Shown: in pieces, positions 9,039-20,350 of the stretch
How positions within the stretch are numbered: position 1 is the first letter of the stretch
Layout of the letters: every line of letters begins with the position of its first letter
Source: Hippasteria phrygiana
Lineage: Eukaryota; Echinodermata; Asteroidea; Valvatida; Goniasteridae
NCBI GenBank assembly: GCA_037893225.1
Contig: JAZGUH010000696.1
Span: 496,001-560,000, forward strand
Direction: 5' to 3'
DNA: 64,000 nt
Made by a program: the position numbers and the translations under genes
Notes under the pieces: generated by a model
Told to the model about the DNA's origin: nothing
Seen by the model: only the letters and a program-made list of their open reading frames with translations
Databases searched by the model: none

Positions 9039-12000
9039 CTCCTATTGCAAGTGCCATGACGCCGTGCGGAGCTAGGATGCTTGTCATCGTTGGTGGCGCT
9101 GTGATGGCCGTTGGTACAATGGGAGCTGCAACGTCAACTTGTGCCCTCCATCTTACATTGTGGCTAGCCTTATCAAGTAAGAGTTCGTTGTTGTATAATA
9201 ATTATTATGCTAATGTAAATATCGTAACTTTTCGCCGGGGAGAGTGGAGTTGGCGTGAGGGTTTAAGGCGGCTGGCCCAACTTTAGGCCTCTCTCTGAGA
9301 AAATTAATTTGGACCAGAACTTATTGCAGGTTGCATTGTATTCCATCTTTCTCGCTCGACATTCTTGCCAAATTAGAAATCGATAAAGTTTATTCCCAGT
9401 AAGATATGGGACCAAGGGGTACCCCCCTCTTGTCCCTCTCCCCTTTACACACTCCAGACTATTGTTACCTACTACATCCCCCTGGATATCTGAAAGGAAT
9501 TCCTGAGATTCTAGGAACACAATGAATAACACAAAAAGAGGTGGGGTTTCCTCTGTCCCATATCTTGCTTCAAAAGTGAAAGTTGGTGTCCTTGCTTGAT
9601 AAGCATACAGAGTGTTAGACTGGCTCCATCAGCAACGTCAGCAGGAAGTCGTGGGTTCGAATCTCGCCCGAGTAAGTCTGTGAAATTTTTCACACAGGCT
9701 CTCGGCAAGCACTGAGTATAGAGTGCTTCATACATTACGTTTGGCTAGTTCAAAAAGAGAAAAATCTCTGTTCTAATTTACATGGCTCCATCCCGGTAGT
9801 TAGCATGGATATGGAGCTTTTGATTGGGCCTTGTCTACTCAAGCGCTGTGATAATTTCCCATTTTCAAAAGTTCTCATTTTCGTAAATTTAATGTCAGAA
9901 CGTCAATGAAGGGGCTAGGACCAGTCTAACACATTGTGTGTGTGTGTGTCCATCTTCAGTCAAACCAATATTGAATATGTTTTTCTATCATCAAACAAAC
10001 CACAAGGGAAACTGAATTTGAATGAATGTATAAAGTGAACAAACTGGCAGGAGCGCTAGCGGGATTTGAACCTGTGACCTGCGGAATACCGTACCGTCGC
10101 TCGATCTACCAACTAAGCTATCTTGCCCTATATATTTGTTTGTATTTAGGTGGTGGGCAAGCCTTTGTATGCGTGTCTGCATTCAAGCCATTGATGAACT
10201 ATTTCCCAGATAGCTTTGCTACCGTGAGTGGCATCGCATTTGGTGCAGGAACCATCGGTATGATGGTACTCCCACCCCTGGCCGAGTGGTTGATTCAGCT
10301 GTACGGATGGAAGGCCGCCCTCTTTCTTCTTGGTACAGTCAACCTCAATGTGTGTGTGTTTGGGGCTCTTCTTAGACCCCACTCACCCAAGTCGCCCTCA
10401 TCAACGAGGTATCAACAGCTTCTCAACGATAATGACGTCAGTGCTGACGAGGACGAACGAAAGATTGATGGCATATCTGGATCGATTAGTGGGCACTTGA
10501 AGACCTTCTTCTGTACTTTAAAAGATCGATTTGACGCCAAGTTACTCTTAGAAGAGCCGGGATTGTTCCTGTATCAGGCAGCATTCTTCATGACCGGCGC
10601 CGTTTTCGCGGGTTGGCATCTCTTTCTCGTCCCACACTCCGAAGCACTAGGCTACGGCAGTCAAATGTCTTCATTCCTGTCAACTTTCGGCGGCCTAGGC
10701 TCACTCGTGGGACGTTTTACGAATGGAATCCTGACTGATCGCAAAATAATAGGGCCCGTGGATCTGTTTATTCTTGCCTCCATCCTGTGCGCGGTGTCCT
10801 GTCTGATTGACCCCCTAGCCGTGTCGTCATTTGCCGCTCTGGCTACCCTTAGTATCGTAACGGGACTAGCTATTGGGTACACCTATCCCCTCATGTTCGT
10901 CATTACACGAGACACCGTTGCCGAAGATCGCCAAATGGCAGCATTGGGATGGCTGTATCTTTTTGTAGGGGTTGGTCAAATCTTTGGAGGAATATTTTCG
11001 GGTAAGTTTAAAGATGATGTTGATTGCTGAGAGAAGTCTACGTCATTTTCTAGTTTTATGTAGATTGCGTATTGTAAAATAGAACAGCCAATTATTTCTG
11101 CAATGAAATAACAAAAATGTGACTTTCGAGAGCTATTTCTTATCAAGTCCCATTTAAGCCCGCCGCACACGAGAGCTATCTGCTGAGCAAAAAATCATTC
11201 GAGGCCGTTTGCTCAGCACGTAGCTCACAGTGTGCGGCCAATTTTTGGTGCGTTTTCTGCCTCGCGAGGCCTTGAGGCAAATATCTGTCATGTTTGATTT
11301 TGTTCGCCTCGCGAGGCGAAAAACTCACCGTGTGCGGGCAACCTGAGCTACGTGCTGAGCAAAAAATATGAACTAGCCAATGAAAGCGCATACTCTGTTC
11401 ACGTGGGGCGTAATTATACATGCAGCCTTTATATTACGTGTTTGAGTCAATGGGATGGAACTTCAGGGCCTTGACCAACGGATTATATATTTTTGGTTGA
11501 ACTTTGTGTTCTTTTTCTAAAGAAAAGGATAAAGTGCTTTCTTTTTGAGAAAATAGCAAGGAAGAACCGGTACCGGTATGTGCAGGCAAAGTTCAGGGAA
11601 TGATCAGTTGATTTTAGTTGTTCTTTTATCATTTCAAGAAATAGCCGCAGTGAGTCAGAACTCGTTTGAGGGGAAGGGGAAAGTGGGAGTTGTTAACGGC
11701 ATCAACAGAGTAATTCCTCCTTCTTTCCATTATTGTTTGATTTGCGGGAAGGGTTGGAGGACGAAGGTCTGGACTCACACTATAAGAAGTGGCACACTCA
11801 TGTTACCCAAACTACAGATTCCACGCTCTCTGGCAAATATCACAGAGCAAACTGCGTATAATACATTGATTCTGCCTGAACATAGCGAGGGAATCAATGA
11901 AATCCAAAACACGACAAAACGAAGGAAAGCAAAGGAAGATCTGTCTGGTCTCGCAAAATTTACAGAAAGTGAAAAATGCGACAAGGATTATCTCTCCTGA

Positions 12001-13297
12001 GCCAACCTATCTTGGCATACAAACGGCATAAAACATAAAAAGATGACCTGGTTCGGTCTGGGATTCAAACATCTCCACAATCGAACCAAGAAAAACATCT
12101 GGATAAATCCTATTGGGGCTATAAGAACAAAATAATGATCAGTAAGGATTGGATTTCAAGACCAAAATATAATATATAACTCGAAATCCCCTTACATTAA
12201 TCATTAAAAGAAGTACCGTCAAGATGTAAGATTTTTTTGCCATCGCTAGCAAGTAAACATAATATACGAAACCGGAAAAGATGGTGAAAGATGAAGTGCG
12301 GAAAAAAGCACAGAAAATACGCTCTGCTTCCCCTTCCATAAAAAAGAAAAGCATGGGGGAAGCATATCACCGGTTAAAATCAATCATTGAGTAAATGAAA
12401 ACAAAGAGCCACTTTTGTTATACACAAACCAGTCCTTGCGTCGCCAGGACCAGAGACGAGTTTTAAAACTCCCGCTCTCTTGAATTGACTGACAACATTG
12501 GCCCGCGGATATTTGACAAGCCCACGAACCGAACACACAGACTGTCATCTTGCATAAACAGTGGCCATCCGACGACGGTTGATTCAAAACATGTCACGTA
12601 CAGACTGCCATGGCGGCATTTCCTCTTTGGCTTGGCTTGGCTTGGCGTAAAAGGGCGTAAAAAGAAGAAAAAGGAGGCGGATCGGGGCGCTAAACATTTA
12701 CAAAATTCCTTTGTTCTTTTCCCTCGGTGTTTCTTGGTTACCTACACCTCGTCAGTTGGTTTGCCCTCCCCCCCCCCCCCCCCCCGCTTGAAACCCCACA
12801 TTACCCCTCTCTACTTTCATCTGTATTAGTGTGTTCTACAGACATTACAGTTTCTGTTTGTGTCACTAAGCCTTTGAGAGGTTCTGCTAGCATCGAAACG
12901 TCGGACCCTCCTATTCTTTTATCACTTCTATTATTTTGGCCCAGACAGGTAAACTCATGGCGTCCGAGAATTTGACATCACTATACCAGTTATACTCCCA
13001 TGAGGATGGTTTGAAGAGGTATGATCTACAAGGTACAACGTATACAAAGTGTAGCTGCATGGCAGTCTGTTAAGTACAGATACCATTTTATTATTTTGTT
13101 TTGTTTCGGATGCAGGTTGGACGTATGACGTGACCAATGACTACGAGATCGTCTTCATGATGTACGGAGGTTTATTTCTTGTCGTTGTAGCCATAATGCT
13201 CGCATCAAGACTCGCTGGTCTGTGCTGTAGGCCTACACCTCCTAGTGACCGCAGTAGGGAAGCGTCAAAGTTCCTAGATTTTGACGAATCTTCCTGA
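9039..13297 (+). CDS. SLC16-like monocarboxylate transporter, first exon missing
   Basis: Proton-coupled or facilitated carrier of small monocarboxylates, in the plasma or organelle membrane (family knowledge). Three exons join in frame: 9039-9176 (acceptor TTTTACTAG, donor GTAAGA), 10150-11001 (acceptor GTATTTAG, donor GTAAGT), 13116-13297 (acceptor GGATGCAG, stop TGA). About 389 residues are visible. Exon 1 covers TM2-TM3. Exon 2 starts SGGGQAFVCVSAFKPLMNYF, then YGWKAALFLLG and LNVCVFGALLRP (TM4-6), a charged loop with DNDVSADEDERK, then TM7-10 including SLVGRFTNGILTDR, whose Arg matches the TM8 arginine of MCTs. Exon 3 gives the TM11 junction GWTYDVTNDYE, TM12 and a short tail ending DESS. 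The N-terminal TM1 signature exon is not found upstream, where repeats lie. The TM5 motif is divergent: YFPDSFATVSG lacks the usual basic residues. Substrate cannot be inferred. Confidence 0.87.
9403..9564. mobile_element. MITE with GATATGGG TIRs, intron 1 of transporter
   Basis: Left end GATATGGGACCAAGGGG, right end the near reverse complement ending CTCTGTCCCATATC. A related copy lies at 40135-40301 and shares the interior TTGTTACCTA, TTCCTGAGATTC and GAACACAATGA. No coding. Confidence 0.7.
9600..9680 (+). repeat. Possible tRNA-derived SINE fragment
   Basis: GGGTTCGAATCTC (about 9652-9664) is a good pol III B box. An A-box-like GTTAGACTGGC lies about 35 bases upstream. It is in the same intron as a second, clearer SINE head. 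Weak support. Confidence 0.35.
10048..10127 (-). repeat. tRNA-derived SINE head next to exon 2 acceptor
   Basis: The minus strand reads GGCAAGATAGCTTAGTTGG (A box TAGCTTAGTTGG) and, 40 bases on, AGGTTCAAATCCCGC (B box). Spacing and sequence match a tRNA-derived SINE head. It ends only about 20 bases upstream of the AG at 10148-10149, so the branch-point and polypyrimidine region of transporter exon 2 borders the SINE. Confidence 0.75.
11158..11339. repeat. MITE-like inverted repeat in transporter intron 2
   Basis: GCCCGCCGCACACGAGAGC at the left is mirrored by CACCGTGTGCGGGC at the right. Internal CTCGCGAGGC palindromes and two GCTGAGCAAAAAAT copies are present. Non-coding. Confidence 0.5.
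11420..12590 (+). repeat. Dispersed repeat, related to arms of the 18-20 kb inverted repeat
   Basis: 11420-11790 matches 18540-18900 (TGTTTGAGTCAATGGGATGG, GCAAGGAAGAACCGG, TTATCATTTCAAGAAAT). 12420-12560 matches 19225-19350 (ACCAGAGACGAGTTTT, TTGGCCCGCGGA). The middle, 11800-12420, is not shared. It lies in transporter intron 2. Open frames here are short and carry no recognised domain. Confidence 0.65.
12591..13115. other. Rest of transporter intron 2, no gene seen
   Basis: Contains a C run (12769-12785) and ordinary non-coding sequence up to the exon 3 acceptor. A small GT/AG-like segment near 12950 would break the reading frame if spliced in, so it is not taken as an exon. Confidence 0.6.
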
Positions 13298-14060
13298 CAA
13301 ACAGAATACATTGTCTCCTCTAGAAGGGACACTGTGCCCTCTGCATTGGTCAATATTATTGCAGAAGTTTATTTCAAAGTTTATTTTAACTATATTTCTA
13401 TATCCATACTAATTTAAAATACGTAGATTATACACTTCGAATTAAGCTGGCTTTCTGTGGGTGCTTTTCTGGTCCGTTTTGTGCCCGTGGCGTCATCCGC
13501 CTGTATTAAAGTAACCTATGGACTAAAACGCAATGGACGCAAAACGGGCCGTAAACGCATATGCAAACGCATATGCAAAGCCTGCGTTATTCTATTTAAG
13601 TACAGATGGGGTACCTAAAAGGGCAACTCAGTAAAAAGCAACGCTTGTCTGCTTAATACAGGCTCTTATACTAATATAATCTAGGGACAAGCATGTAATG
13701 AAAATATATCTGAACCCTGCGGCGCGTGCAGCCTTCGCGCTGTATTTTACAGTAGGTTTGTAAACATTTATTTTTTACTCGGCCATGTTTAGGTCAAAAC
13801 AATTCTCAAACTCCACAAGTTCCCTATTGAAACATAGCCAAACAGCATGGTTAGTGCCCCCTTTATTAGTAGCCCGAGTTGAACCATTCACCCAGAATTC
13901 GACAGCCAAACACCTCTATACGTCTGTTAAGACCATTTGAGAAGGGATTGTGTTCACCAAAACAAAAATACGTATTACATCTATTCACACCTACTGAACT
14001 TTTCAGTACGATGCCGAGTCCGTGCGTGCATATCGTGATGGCTGCACGCAAATATGCTGG
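13298..14060. other. Intergenic, 3' of transporter gene
   Basis: T-rich 3' flank followed by unremarkable sequence with the short repeat AAACGCATATGC (about 13553-13575). No clear AATAAA was found just after the stop, so the poly(A) site is not placed. No gene seen. Confidence 0.5.
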
Positions 14061-15441
14061 TAGTCTTGGTTCCAAGACGTCCTTAGCGCGGTGCGACGTA
14101 CAGCGCGCACGGCAGTGCCCTCTAGCTACACACACACGCACACACACGTACACATAGTCGTACTTCCCCAATACGTCCGAGGACAATGCTTTGTGTTTCC
14201 TATTGTTCCTTTAATATAACCAACCCCCACAGACTAAGCACGTATCCTTACGTTCGAGGACCGATTTCAACAAAAGACTCTACGTTCGAGGACTGAAAGG
14301 TTTCTTTGTTTCTTCTCTTGTCCTCGGAGATATATACAGTGCACGTACATGCACACAGTCATGTAAACGGGTGCAATCGTGGACCTCCCATTGTTCTTCT
14401 TTTGTTTATACTCTAACTTTTTCGGAAGGCCTCCCATTGGTTTTGTACACGATTTTCAATCGTGGACGTTAGGTCAAACGTGGACCCCTTTGTCTACGCC
14501 CGAATTCTTTTGTCCTAGGTCCACGATTGCCGGCATATACAAACTCACACGCACGCCAAGGCCAAATCGCTAAGAACGTCTTGGGTATTTCGCAAGGGAT
14601 CGCGCGCGACCTGCTTATGCATAATTTAACAGGCGGGTCAAACGAATAATCGCACTTGCGCCTTGGAGGAAACTCATGTTTAAGTAATAACTTACTAGTC
14701 AGTTAACGTTCTGGGCAGAGTGATTCTGGACTGGCAAACAGGATTGAGAAATCTTCGGATTGTTCCAAAAAGGTGATCTGGAATATCAGACGTTATCTCT
14801 GCCAATTTCAGTCCCAGATGTTCAGCACGATGTAACTGATCAACGGCTAGAGCTTTTCAATGGCACGACGACAATAGTCAGCGCTTTCTCCTGTTTGCAT
14901 TCGGTTACATTTTTCATGGAGGTAGGAAACACCTCCATGCTTCGTTCAAGAAATCTAAGACCAATGGAGCAGCTTGAAAAATTACACTCTTGCCAAATCC
15001 CGTTGGTAAATTAACAAACAAATCATGGCCACGTACAAATTGATGAATGGCACTGATCTGATGACTTTTTAGCTTTCCAAGGCCTAGTTTTTTTGCTGTA
15101 AAATCGATCACTTGGTCCACGCGGTCAGACATTTTTTCCAACAAACGAATGGCTTGGTACTACGCTGCACGTTCATACGTACTACGTACACGTAAACCCG
15201 ACGTGAGTACAGAAACTAGACTAGTGAGTGTTGGCTATTTACATGCGATAATGCAGCTACGTCACACGCGCATGCAAATGCCACACAGTTCTGCTCGCGA
15301 TTTTGCGAGCAGAACTTGCGAAATTCCCAAGACGGTCTTAGCGATTTGGCCTTGGCGTGTGTGTGTAGCGAGAGGGCGCTGTCGGCCGGCCGTGCGCGCT
15401 ATATACGTCGCACCGCTAAGGACGTCTTGGAACCAAGACTA
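14061..15441. mobile_element. Transposon with about 85-bp TIRs and 9-bp TSD carrying a helicase fragment (Mutator-like by TSD)
   Basis: Left end TAGTCTTGGTTCCAAGACG (14061) is repeated inverted at the right end (…GGAACCAAGACTA, 15441). Similarity continues inward for about 85 bp, through GCGGTGCGACGTA and GCCCTCT to a CACACACACGC run. Flanks ATATGCTGG (14052-14060) and ATATGCCGG (15442-15450) form a 9-bp TSD with one mismatch. A second inverted pair lies further in (14550-14600 and 15320-15370). It carries a RecQ-like fragment and no transposase. The family recurs at 47240-47880 with a perfect 9-bp TSD. A 9-bp TSD suggests a Mutator-type element, but no transposase was seen to confirm this. 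Confidence 0.75.
14914..15144 (-). pseudogene. RecQ-like DNA helicase, N-terminal fragment
   Basis: A 76-codon minus-strand frame from an ATG at 15144 gives LKSHQISAIHQFVRGHDLFV (the Q-motif/motif 0 region of RecQ-type helicases) and the Walker A box LPTGFGKSV at residues 46-54, then LVLDFL. Sequence similarity ends a few residues later, long before motifs II-VI. An intact RecQ core is over 350 residues. It lies wholly between the TIRs of the 14061-15441 element, so it is best read as a captured or internally deleted gene piece that could not unwind DNA. Confidence 0.78.
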
Positions 15442-16487
15442 ATATGCCGGTAATAACATCGGCCTGATAATACGTAGGCCGAGAATCTTGGTGCTTTTCG
15501 TTTCATTAGCTGAGTAGCTGCTATAATCATTAATAAGAACGCTTTTTTGAAAACTGTCAATTGAGTCGTATAGCATACAATAAGTCTTGTTAATATTCAA
15601 GATAATTTGTTTGATTTTATTAAAATGGTAGACAAACTCAGAATTAACAATGTGGATAATAAAATGATGTTCTTATGACTATGGTTAGAATCGTCAGAAA
15701 CGTGCCAATATCAGAAAGGTTTCTCAGCGCGTTGCCGCAAAACGTTGTGACAACATCTAAAAGTCTTCAAATTTGCGTTGCTGCAACTTCAGTTTACAAC
15801 GTTTGAACAACTTGATTATGATAACCGGGTATACATTGTTGTGTTCACGTGCAATTTTGGGTGTTCTCAGAATAGCGTGAATGGTGTAGACGTATAGTAG
15901 CTACATTGTACGTTTGTTTGACATGTCTTTTCCACTAACAATGGCTTATCCGTTTTGCCTTTAGCGATACAACTTGAATGAGTACAGCAGGCCACATTAT
16001 TGTAAAGAAACTATTTATATGCGCCCTTTTGTTGGGATTCTATTTTGGTTGCTTTGAAACTAGTGAATGTGTGTACTGGTTACCGTCTAGTTGATATTTG
16101 AAACTGAGCCTCTGTGCTTTTTTGTGGCAGGCACAATAAAATAGTGGAACATGAAAATGGCGCATATTTGCGTTGTTTGTCCTGTTTGCACTTTTCTCGA
16201 GTTGAATTGTAAATATCTCGACAACACCATGAGCAATATTATAGATCGTTCACCTTATGAAAGAAAAATACACGCTCTTTCAATTCATATCAGTCTTTTA
16301 CATGTTGTTAAACGGTAAAAACTTGTCCTTTTAGTTTAAAATTTCCGATTTTTGCGGTACTCGCGCAATCAAACCTGCTATGAATTCCGCACTGTGCACT
16401 GCAGTAACTTAAAGATTTGTATAATTTTGTTTTGTATTTTGTTTTTCTGATGAGAAATTATATTATTAGGCGCGACAACCGCAGCAG
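15442..16487. other. Intergenic, nothing recognised
   Basis: AT-rich sequence without convincing coding frames, inverted repeats or satellites. Confidence 0.5.
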
Positions 16488-16601
16488 CGTAGCCAGGGCT
16501 GTCTTCATAGGGGGAGAGTGGGGGGGGGGGGGGGGGGGGGGCTCAGATTTTTTCTGTTTTTTCTGATTTTTTTTGTTTGGGGGGGGGGGTGCGCCCCCAA
16601 G

Positions 16602-16633
<32 letters not shown>

Positions 16634-16651
16634 CCCTTAGCTACGCCACTA
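16488..16651. repeat. G/C-tract MITE with GTGGCGTAGC-type ends
   Basis: Left GCAGCGTAGCCAGGGC and right GGCGG…CTTAGCTACGCCACTAG are inverted copies of a terminus of the type AGTGGCGTAGC. Between them lie a 22-base G run (16520-16541), a TTTTTCTG repeat, a further G run and a C run of about 30 (16603-16632). The G and C runs could pair or form G-quadruplexes. Same family as 8428-8895 and 54787-54965. Confidence 0.6.
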
Positions 16652-16659
16652 GACAAGCG

Positions 16660-17010
16660 AAGGGTAGATTAATCTGACCTCCAGGAAGAGGGTTGGGGCT
16701 TGTGTGCATGTACATTGTTTGATTTGTTTGGCTGCTGGCGTACGTACGTACGTCTCCATAAATTCGCGTGCCTTTTTGGCTTTTGTCTAAATTTCCCAAC
16801 TTGCGCTTACTGATTACTCCTTCCAATTTCCCCATATTTCAGCAAATTTTCCAAAAAGTTCATCGTGTCCGCTGCCCATCAAGTCGGTGAATCATTGGCT
16901 ACGCTGCATTTTCCGACACTGTACATGTATCATGTGCCAGAGCTGTCGATCGTGCACGAAAATTTAAACATCTCTAAAAATTAGAAAATGATTACTGCGC
17001 ATGCGCAGAC
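16660..17010 (-). repeat. Dispersed repeat, copies at 39600-39930 and 34600-34690
   Basis: 16660-16910 is the inverted counterpart of 39600-39930 (CTGACCTCCAGGAAGAGGGT, TTTCCCAACTTGCGCTTAC, AATCATTGGCTACGCTGCAT). 16925-17008 is the inverted counterpart of 34610-34690 (TTTAAACATCTCTAAAAAT, GCGCATGCGC). Short open frames with KRKLGNLD appear in both larger copies, but no domain is recognised. Confidence 0.6.
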
Positions 17011-17799
17011 GTAATCCAATCAAAAGATTATGTGTGCGTTCGAGTAGCTCACCCGGGTCGACTCGGGTTAGCACCGTGCCGTTCGATTAGCTCTGACGTC
17101 ATACCCGGGGCTCACTCGGGTCAGCCACCACATACCCTACTCGCGGAGCAGAGTCACTAGTGGAATTACGTCACACGCATGCGTAGTTAAGTCTGACTAC
17201 CCACAGATTCTACTGGAGCGGGGGGATTAAAAATGGCTGACCTCAAGGGCGATTGTGTAGTTAAGGACTGTTCCTATAAGAGAAAAAAATACACTTTTAA
17301 GCTATTGGACTTAGCAAACTAGATTGCGACATTAAAAACCAACAGGTATGTCGTAGATAGAGGGCAGAGTTTTTAATTTTGTGTGGGATTTTTTTGGGTA
17401 AAACGACAACGAAGATAAAGATGGCGAAAACCGCACTGATTCGCAAGACATCAACCGCAAAACACGTAAGAAAATTGCATTTTCTCCCGCAGGAAACTAT
17501 TCAGAATTACAAAAAATGATGTCATTAGAATTGAGAGGAGTATACTTTAGGTTGATAAATTCATTTTGGAATGATAAAAACAACCTTGACTCGAAATTGA
17601 TCAAATATAAAGAGGGGTTCGTAACGACACAATCGCCGACTCTTATTCCTCTGGCCGACTCAAGTGCAATGTGACATCAACAGGAGAGGGCGTTTGAGCG
17701 TTCTATTAGCCCAGGGCTGCGTTCCACTCACGCGAACAACGCGAACGTTTGCCAACTTCGCGAACAGTCTTCCATAGTATGGGCGGCCAAAAGGGGCAA
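17011..17799. other. Intergenic with a short unassigned ORF
   Basis: CpG-rich stretch (17040-17160, ACCCGGGTCGACTCGGGT and relatives), then an ATG at 17233 opening a 29-codon frame (to TAG at 17322) with C-x4-C followed by basic residues (DCVVKDCSYKRKK). It might be the first exon of a zinc-binding protein or transposase, but nothing downstream supports it. The remainder is AT-rich. Confidence 0.3.
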
Positions 17800-18125
17800 A
17801 ATTAAACAAAATCGATATAAAGGAAAAAAAACCCTAAAGAAAACAATTGTCAAAAGAAAGACAAACACAAGAAAGGACAAAACACAAATAGAACAACAGA
17901 AAGACAAATTAAAATGGCAATAAGACAAATTTACAAAAAGACAAAGTTGGAATCGAACAAAGGAAAAAACTACAAGAGGACAAATTTACAAAAGGACAAA
18001 GTCTTAATCAAACAAAGGACAAAACTATAAGAGGACAAATTTACAAAAGGACAAAGTCTTAATCAAACAAAGGACAAAACTATAAGAGGACGAAACTACA
18101 AAAGGACAAATTTATAGAAAGGACG
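17800..18125 (+). repeat. AGGACAAA minisatellite
   Basis: An irregular purine-rich array of AAAGGACAAA, AAAGACAAA and TACAAGAGGACAAA units. The last part is two near-identical copies of about 59 bp (17993-18051 and 18052-18110, core AAGTCTTAATCAAACAAAGG). It forms the outer end of the left arm of the inverted repeat. One unit appears inverted at 20265-20350. Confidence 0.8.
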
Positions 18126-20350
18126 TACTCTCCATCCTAAGCAAAAGACGAACGTTCACAAGCAAAAGACAAACTGGCACAAAACAGTTCACGCGCCACG
18201 CAAAGGACGTAATCCCAAGCAACAGACGAACGTTCACAAGCAAAAGACAAACTGGCAGAAAAGACGAACTGGCATGTATCTGACGTTGGGGGGCGCCAGT
18301 CCCCGTAGGATTATGGGCATTTCTCAAACAATGACTTCGGCATGGGCTTCACGTATGTCATGTATATGTCCTAAGGTTTGGGACACTGTTTTTGCTTCAT
18401 ATACATAAAAGCTTATGTTTTACTTCAAAGCCAGAGCCTGTTTATTTTTTACGTATTCTGGGCTTCAGATTGGCAAAGGCCCTGACGTTGGGGGCGCTAG
18501 CTATGCACGTGCGCCGTGTTTATTGGGAGGGGACGGAATCATACATGCTGCCTTTTATAACGTGTTTGAGTCAATGGGATGGGATTTTTGCTTCAAGGCG
18601 TTGACCAAACGATTTTAAATTTTTCGTTGAACTTTGTGTTCTTTTCTGAAAACGAAAGTATGAAGTGCTTTTTAGAAGAGAAAATAGCAAGGAAGAACCG
18701 GTTTGTGCAGGCAAATTCCAGGGAATAATCAGTTGCTTTTTTGGTTCTTTTATCATTTCAAGAAATCGCCGCTGTGAGTCAAAACTCATTTGAAGGGAAG
18801 GGGTAAGGGGAAGTTGTTCACGGCATCAATAGAGTCTGTCCTCTTTCTTTCCATTATTTTTTTGCTATTCGGGAAAGGTTGGAGGACGAAGGACTCTGTT
18901 GAGCGAAGTATCACGATATATAGTGACTGGTCTTGCAGAAACTATTCTTGTATGTCTTTACGAATAGGCCGGTGGGTATGCCGGCCGCGTGGGCGTGTGA
19001 CTGACCCACCCGGAGCGTAATTTCTAACAATTTTTTCTCTGTGAAACACGCCTCTAGGGAATCAGTTCTGTCCACTGTTTCTACAAGATTAAGATCTGTG
19101 TGTTCGGTTCGTGGGCTCATCAATACATCAAACGTCCGCGGGCTAATTGTGTATTAAAGTCATACCGGGTCTTAAGTTCTCACTGGTTATAAATTTAGTG
19201 AATGGTGTGTAAAGAAGCACTCTGTTATACACAAACCAGTCCGTGCGTCGCCCGCCAAGACCAGAGACGAGTTTTGAAACTCCCGCTCTCTGGGAATGAC
19301 TTTAATACACAATTGGCCCGCGGACGTTTGATGTATTGAAGAGCCCACGAACCGAAACACCAAGTGGACAGAACTGATTCCCTAGAGGCGTGTTTCACAG
19401 AGAACAAAAAGGTTAGAAATTACGCTCTGGGTGGATCAATCACACGCCCACACGGCCGGCATACCCACCGGCCTACTCGTAAAGACATACAATAATAGTT
19501 TCTGCAAGACCAGTCACTGTAAACCTATATCGTGATACTTCGCTCAACAGAGCTAGTCCTTCGTCCTCCAACCTTTCCCGAATAGCAAAAAAATAATGGA
19601 AAGAAAGAGGACAGACTCTATTGATGCCGTGAACAACTTCCCCTTACCCCTTCCCTTCAAATGAGTTTTGACTCACAGCGGCGATTTCTTGAAATGATAA
19701 AAGAACCAAAAAACAACTGATTATTCCCTGGAATTTGCCTGCACAAACCGGTTCTTCCTTGCTATTTTTCTCTTCTAAAAAGCACTTCATACTTTCGTTT
19801 TCATAAAAGAACACAAAAATCAACGAAAAATTTAAAATCGTTTGGTCAACGCCCTGAACCAAAAATCCCATCCCATTGACTCAAACACGTTATAAAAGGC
19901 AGCATGTATGATTCCGTCCCCTCCCAATAAACACGGCGCACGTGCATAGCTAGCGCCCCCAACGTCAGAGCCTTTGCCAATCTGAAGCCCAGAATACGTA
20001 AAAAATACACAGGCTCGGGCTTTGAAGTAAAACATAAGCTTTTATGTATATGAAGCAAAAACAGTGTCCCAAACCTTAGGACATATACATGACATACGCG
20101 AAGCCCAAGCCGAAGTCATTGTTTGAGAAATGCCCATAATCCTACGGGGACTGGCGCCCCCAACGTCAGATACAAGCCAGTTCGTCTTTTGTGCCAGTTT
20201 GTCTTTTGCTTGTGAACGTTCGTCTGTTGCTTGGGAGAGTACGTCCTTTCTATAAATTTGTCCTTTTGTAGTTTCGTCCTCTGTTTGATTTTGACTTTGT
20301 CCTTTTGTAAATTTGTCCTCTTATAGTTTTGTCCTTTGTTTGATTAAGAC
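17996..20350. mobile_element. Large inverted repeat, arms about 1.1 kb, foldback-like
   Basis: The left arm, 17996-19175, is the reverse complement of the right arm, about 19290-20350. Matching landmarks include GCGCCACGCAAAGGACG/GTACGTCC ends, GGGGGCGCTAGCTATGCACG, GCAAGGAAGAACCGG and CTCTAGGGAATCAGTTCTG. The spacer 19176-19290 contains TTATACACAAACCAGTCCG, shared with 12415-12440. No protein domain or TSD was found. It could be two opposite copies of the repeat at 11420-12590 or one foldback transposon. Confidence 0.8.

Noticed and set aside
12940..13000. Extra transporter exon between exons 2 and 3
   Set aside because: Exon 2 and exon 3 join in the correct phase and at the right place in the family alignment without it.
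16996..17008. NRF-1-like palindrome GCGCATGCGC as a host promoter for the ATG at 17233
   Set aside because: The same block is present inverted at 34610-34690, so it belongs to a dispersed repeat; the ORF is only 29 codons.
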